Shown here in pieces: positions 61,365 through 64,000 of a DNA stretch of 64,000 bases. The stretch lies in the NCBI GenBank assembly GCA_903926465.1, contig CAIYJE010000067.1:124001-188000 (forward strand), written 5' to 3'. A model generated the notes under the pieces. The model had not been told where the DNA came from. It saw only the letters and a list, made by a program, of their open reading frames with translations, and did no database searches. Within the stretch, counting starts at the first letter, position 1; the number at the start of each line of letters is the position of its first letter. Position numbers and translations under genes: made by a program. The stretch is from an uncultured Planctomycetales bacterium (GTDB lineage: Bacteria; Planctomycetota; Planctomycetia; Isosphaerales; Isosphaeraceae).

Positions 61365-64000
61365 TCAGAGGCTAACGTGGCACGGAGTTTCCTGAGGAGC
61401 GGAGGCGGGGTCATGGAATTCGGTGGTAAAACAGCGTGTGTGTTTAAATTCTCCATTTTCGGTGAACACGCTGGAATAAATGGAGACGGTTTTGATAGAT
61501 CCGTCTTTAGCGATGAGCCGTGCCCTGTACGCGGTCAGAGTTTGGCCATGAATCAAACGGCTGAGAATATCTTCAATCACAGGCGCATCGGCATGAAACT
61601 TTGAGATCGGTTGCCCAACATACTCATTCCATGAGTAGCCGAGAAAGTTTAGCTCGGCTTGATTGGCCCAGATGATGATGCCGTTACCATCCACGCGGTG
61701 CAAAGAGACATTTGCGTTTTCGGCAAAATCGAGCAGTTCCCGCTGGCTTTGCGCGAGTTTGGCCTCGGCGGTTTTCCGTTCCGTGATATCACGGGCAACC
61801 TGGGAAGCACCGATCACGCGGCCAGCCTTATCGCAAATGGGTGAGATACTGACGGAGACATCAATTGGCCGCCCGTCCTTGTGAATTTGCACCATCTCAA
61901 AATGTTCGATCCGTTGACCCAGGCGCAATTTGCTCAGGATCTCCTCCTGCTCATCAGCGCTGCTGGTTGCGAGCAGGCGGATTATGGGCCGACCGATCAT
62001 TTCCTCTGAGGGATATCCGAACAGGTGTTCGGCCGCTCGGTTCCAGCTCTTGATGTTCCCCGCCAGATCCATCCCGATGATGGCATCCTCCGACGATTCC
62101 ACGATGGCCGCCAGGTTCTGGTTCGCTTCTTCCGCCAGACGGCGTTCTTCCAGTGCGGCCCGGTTGGCTTGCAGCGTTTCATTCGCGCTCTTGAGCAGGG
62201 CGTCTTCCGTCTGCTTACGGCTCACGCTTGCGGCAATCATCTTGGCTGCGGAGCCGATGGCGTTCAGGGTCGCTTCCGAGAGTGGAAGCCGTGAGAACAT
62301 GGCAACCACCCCCATCAACCGCCCCTCGACAACCAAGGGATAGCCGGCAAATGCAACCAGGCCCTCCTGGGTTGCCCACTCCTGGTCTCCCACGCGTGGA
62401 TCACCGATGACCTGGTTCGTGAGGTGAGGTTTGCCCTCTTGGGCAATCAGGCCGATCTTGAACTGCCCAACGGGAACCCGAGCATGTGGCCCGTTGGTGT
62501 GGGTATAAAGCCCTGCACTGGCTTGCAATTCCAGGAGGGCGCCATCCTCAGACAGGGTCCAGACCCGTGCGAACGCCGCTCCCAGGTGGCTCACAATGGC
62601 GGCCGTACAAGCCTGGAGCATCTCTTTGAGACTGGATTTACTGGCGAGTACCGAGCCAATTTCCTGCCCCATCGCCAGCAAGCGAACTCGCTCTCGAAGT
62701 TCCAAATTGGCCCGTTCCGTATCGAGCTTGGATTGCTGGAGGGCCTCTTCGGCCCGTTTTCGTTCGATGAATTGCCCAATTTGGTTGCCGAGGTCGGTCA
62801 TCAATTGCAGAACATCGGCTTCTTCAGGGCGAACCCGATGACTGAAGACCTCAATGACTCCGCTGATTTCGTCTTCCACAATAATGGGAAAGGCCGCGGC
62901 AGACTGGATATCGCACTGAATTGCAGCCTGAATTCTGGGAAAATTCTCGTCATGGCGAACCTCGGTAATCCAGGCCGATTTGCGTGCGGTCCAGACCCGT
63001 CCTGGGAGTCCATGTCCCGGCTGAAATTCCAGTGCGATAGAGAGGTCCATGAACTCGGTCATGGGGCACTCGGGGGCGTTCCAGGAGTGAACATACCGTA
63101 AAACCTGAGCCTCGCGGTTCACCACGAAAACCTGCCCTAGGGTCCAGTCAAGCTGTTCGCAGATCGCTTGCAGAATTTGTGGAATTGCCACTTCCACGTT
63201 GTGTGATTCCGCCAGAATATTGCTGATAGCGTAGCGAGTTGCGGTCTGTCTCGCGGTCCGTTTGCGTTCGCTGATATCCCGGGCGATTTTCGAGATGCCG
63301 ATGATTTTCCCTTCCGAATCTCTAACAGGCGAGATCGTCAGAGAAACCGGTACCAGACTGCCGTCTTTACGCCGGCAGTAGGCTTCCTGAAACTTGGGCC
63401 GATCTCCCTGGCTCATCCAGCTCATGGCCTGAAGCCACTGGTCGTCGGTTCCTGTGGGTATAAGCAGATCGAGTGTGCCACCAATGACTTCTTCAGGAGT
63501 GTAGCCAAACAAGACCGTTGCGCCTGGGTTCCAGCTCTGAACGATGCCGTTCAGGTTTGTGCTGATGATGGCAACCTCGGCCGAATTGACAACCTCGGCC
63601 AGATGGAGCCGGCCTTCTTCGGCACGCCGATGAGCTTCTGTGAGTGCCACGCGATCTGTGACGTCTCGGGCCACGGCATAGATTGCCCGCTCCTCGGGCA
63701 CCTGGCGAGCGTTCCATTCCAGCCAGAGATAGTGACCATCGGCATGCCGGTAACGATTCAGGAACTGGATCGCTGGCTGGCCCAGCATCATCTGTTCAAC
63801 CTGAGTCATGGTTTGTTCTCGATCATCGGGATGAACGAAATCGAGAAACGGGCGAGAGGTTAACTCTTCGGTTGAATACCCTAGTACTTGCGTGAACTTC
63901 TCATTGACTCGTTCAAACCGGCCCTGATGATCGGCAATGCCGAAAAGGTCCACAGAAAGGTCAAAGAACCGGACCAGATCTCGTTCAGCCCGGCGCTGTT
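61365..64000 (-). CDS. Multi-PAS/GAF sensor protein, N-terminus beyond right edge
   Basis: 878 codons are visible; the frame stays open to the window edge (upstream residues QRRAERDLVRFFDLS), so the N-terminus is missing. Order: PAS (VDLFGIADHQGRFERVNEKF), PAS (IISTNLNGIVQSWNPGATVLFGY), GAF (about 270-420), GAF (about 440-600), PAS (IIGMDLAGNIKSWNRAAEHLFGY), PAS (VDGNGIIIWANQAELNFLGY), then the stop. There is no histidine-kinase, GGDEF, EAL or HTH domain after the last PAS, so output must come through a partner or through the missing part. No membrane helix seen. Confidence 0.85.
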   Translation of the reverse strand, partial: QRRAERDLVRFFDLSVDLFGIADHQGRFERVNEKFTQVLGYSTEELTSRPFLDFVHPDDREQTMTQVEQMMLGQPAIQFLNRYRHADGHYLWLEWNARQVPEERAIYAVARDVTDRVALTEAHRRAEEGRLHLAEVVNSAEVAIISTNLNGIVQSWNPGATVLFGYTPEEVIGGTLDLLIPTGTDDQWLQAMSWMSQGDRPKFQEAYCRRKDGSLVPVSLTISPVRDSEGKIIGISKIARDISERKRTARQTATRYAISNILAESHNVEVAIPQILQAICEQLDWTLGQVFVVNREAQVLRYVHSWNAPECPMTEFMDLSIALEFQPGHGLPGRVWTARKSAWITEVRHDENFPRIQAAIQCDIQSAAAFPIIVEDEISGVIEVFSHRVRPEEADVLQLMTDLGNQIGQFIERKRAEEALQQSKLDTERANLELRERVRLLAMGQEIGSVLASKSSLKEMLQACTAAIVSHLGAAFARVWTLSEDGALLELQASAGLYTHTNGPHARVPVGQFKIGLIAQEGKPHLTNQVIGDPRVGDQEWATQEGLVAFAGYPLVVEGRLMGVVAMFSRLPLSEATLNAIGSAAKMIAASVSRKQTEDALLKSANETLQANRAALEERRLAEEANQNLAAIVESSEDAIIGMDLAGNIKSWNRAAEHLFGYPSEEMIGRPIIRLLATSSADEQEEILSKLRLGQRIEHFEMVQIHKDGRPIDVSVSISPICDKAGRVIGASQVARDITERKTAEAKLAQSQRELLDFAENANVSLHRVDGNGIIIWANQAELNFLGYSWNEYVGQPISKFHADAPVIEDILSRLIHGQTLTAYRARLIAKDGSIKTVSIYSSVFTENGEFKHTRCFTTEFHDPASAPQETPCHVSL

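Overview
This window reads as chromosomal DNA of a planctomycete (Planctomycetota; a Gemmataceae/Isosphaeraceae-like lineage is plausible but not provable here). The main evidence is an adjacent pair made of a DUF1501 protein and a PSCyt1/DUF1549/DUF1553 (PSD1) cytochrome protein, an arrangement typical of that phylum. Moderate-to-high GC, many two-component and FHA proteins, and sparse short operons fit. No rRNA, CRISPR array, transposase, prophage or plasmid gene was seen.

Layout. 1-4061: a secreted HEXXH peptidase cut by the left edge, tRNA-Leu(GAG), a sirtuin, and an overlapping two-gene module whose second product carries a HEPN-type motif. 4062-8677: an ABC exporter whose permease is fused to an M1-type peptidase. 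8913-14976: the DUF1501/PSD1 pair, a phosphatase fused to a CxxCH tail, and two initiator tRNA-Met genes in a 336-bp tandem duplication. 15164-19732: a DUF3050 protein converging on a permease / FAD oxidoreductase / photolyase-like operon. 19858-24959: a degenerate sigma-54-type regulator, a Xer recombinase and an FHA-GAF histidine kinase.

25260-33366: Rieske protein, acetyltransferase, SDR, ilvB, an MFS exporter and ilvD. 33752-38187: a small membrane protein, then hisS-hisZ-hisG. 38985-40884: two DUF2382 (YsnF-type) stress proteins. 41078-46097: a replication/translation cluster transcribed rplY-pth-rpsF-ssb-rplI-dnaB, without rpsR and with a strong terminator between rpsF and ssb. 46287-50456: a cobalamin-binding-type protein, an active/inactive M16 peptidase pair and an acetyltransferase. 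50688-60840: LarA-like protein, sugar-binding lipoprotein, HAD phosphatase, two paralogous polytopic membrane proteins, recN, an esterase and a stand-alone tRNA-binding OB-fold protein. The right edge cuts a multi-PAS/GAF sensor.

Most genes are housekeeping or metabolic. The strongest unusual signals are: (i) the tandem duplication that copied an initiator tRNA with its promoter and terminator plus the first ~45-50 codons of the neighbouring phosphatase gene, after which the tRNA stayed identical while the coding fragment decayed; (ii) the phosphatase/CxxCH fusion itself; (iii) a photolyase-like protein with its domains apparently in reversed order; (iv) an AAA+/Fis regulator that has lost the phosphoacceptor, GAFTGA and Walker B glutamate positions; (v) the hisS-hisZ-hisG arrangement, in which HisZ keeps an anticodon-binding-like domain and HisG is extended; and (vi) the HEPN-like two-gene module.
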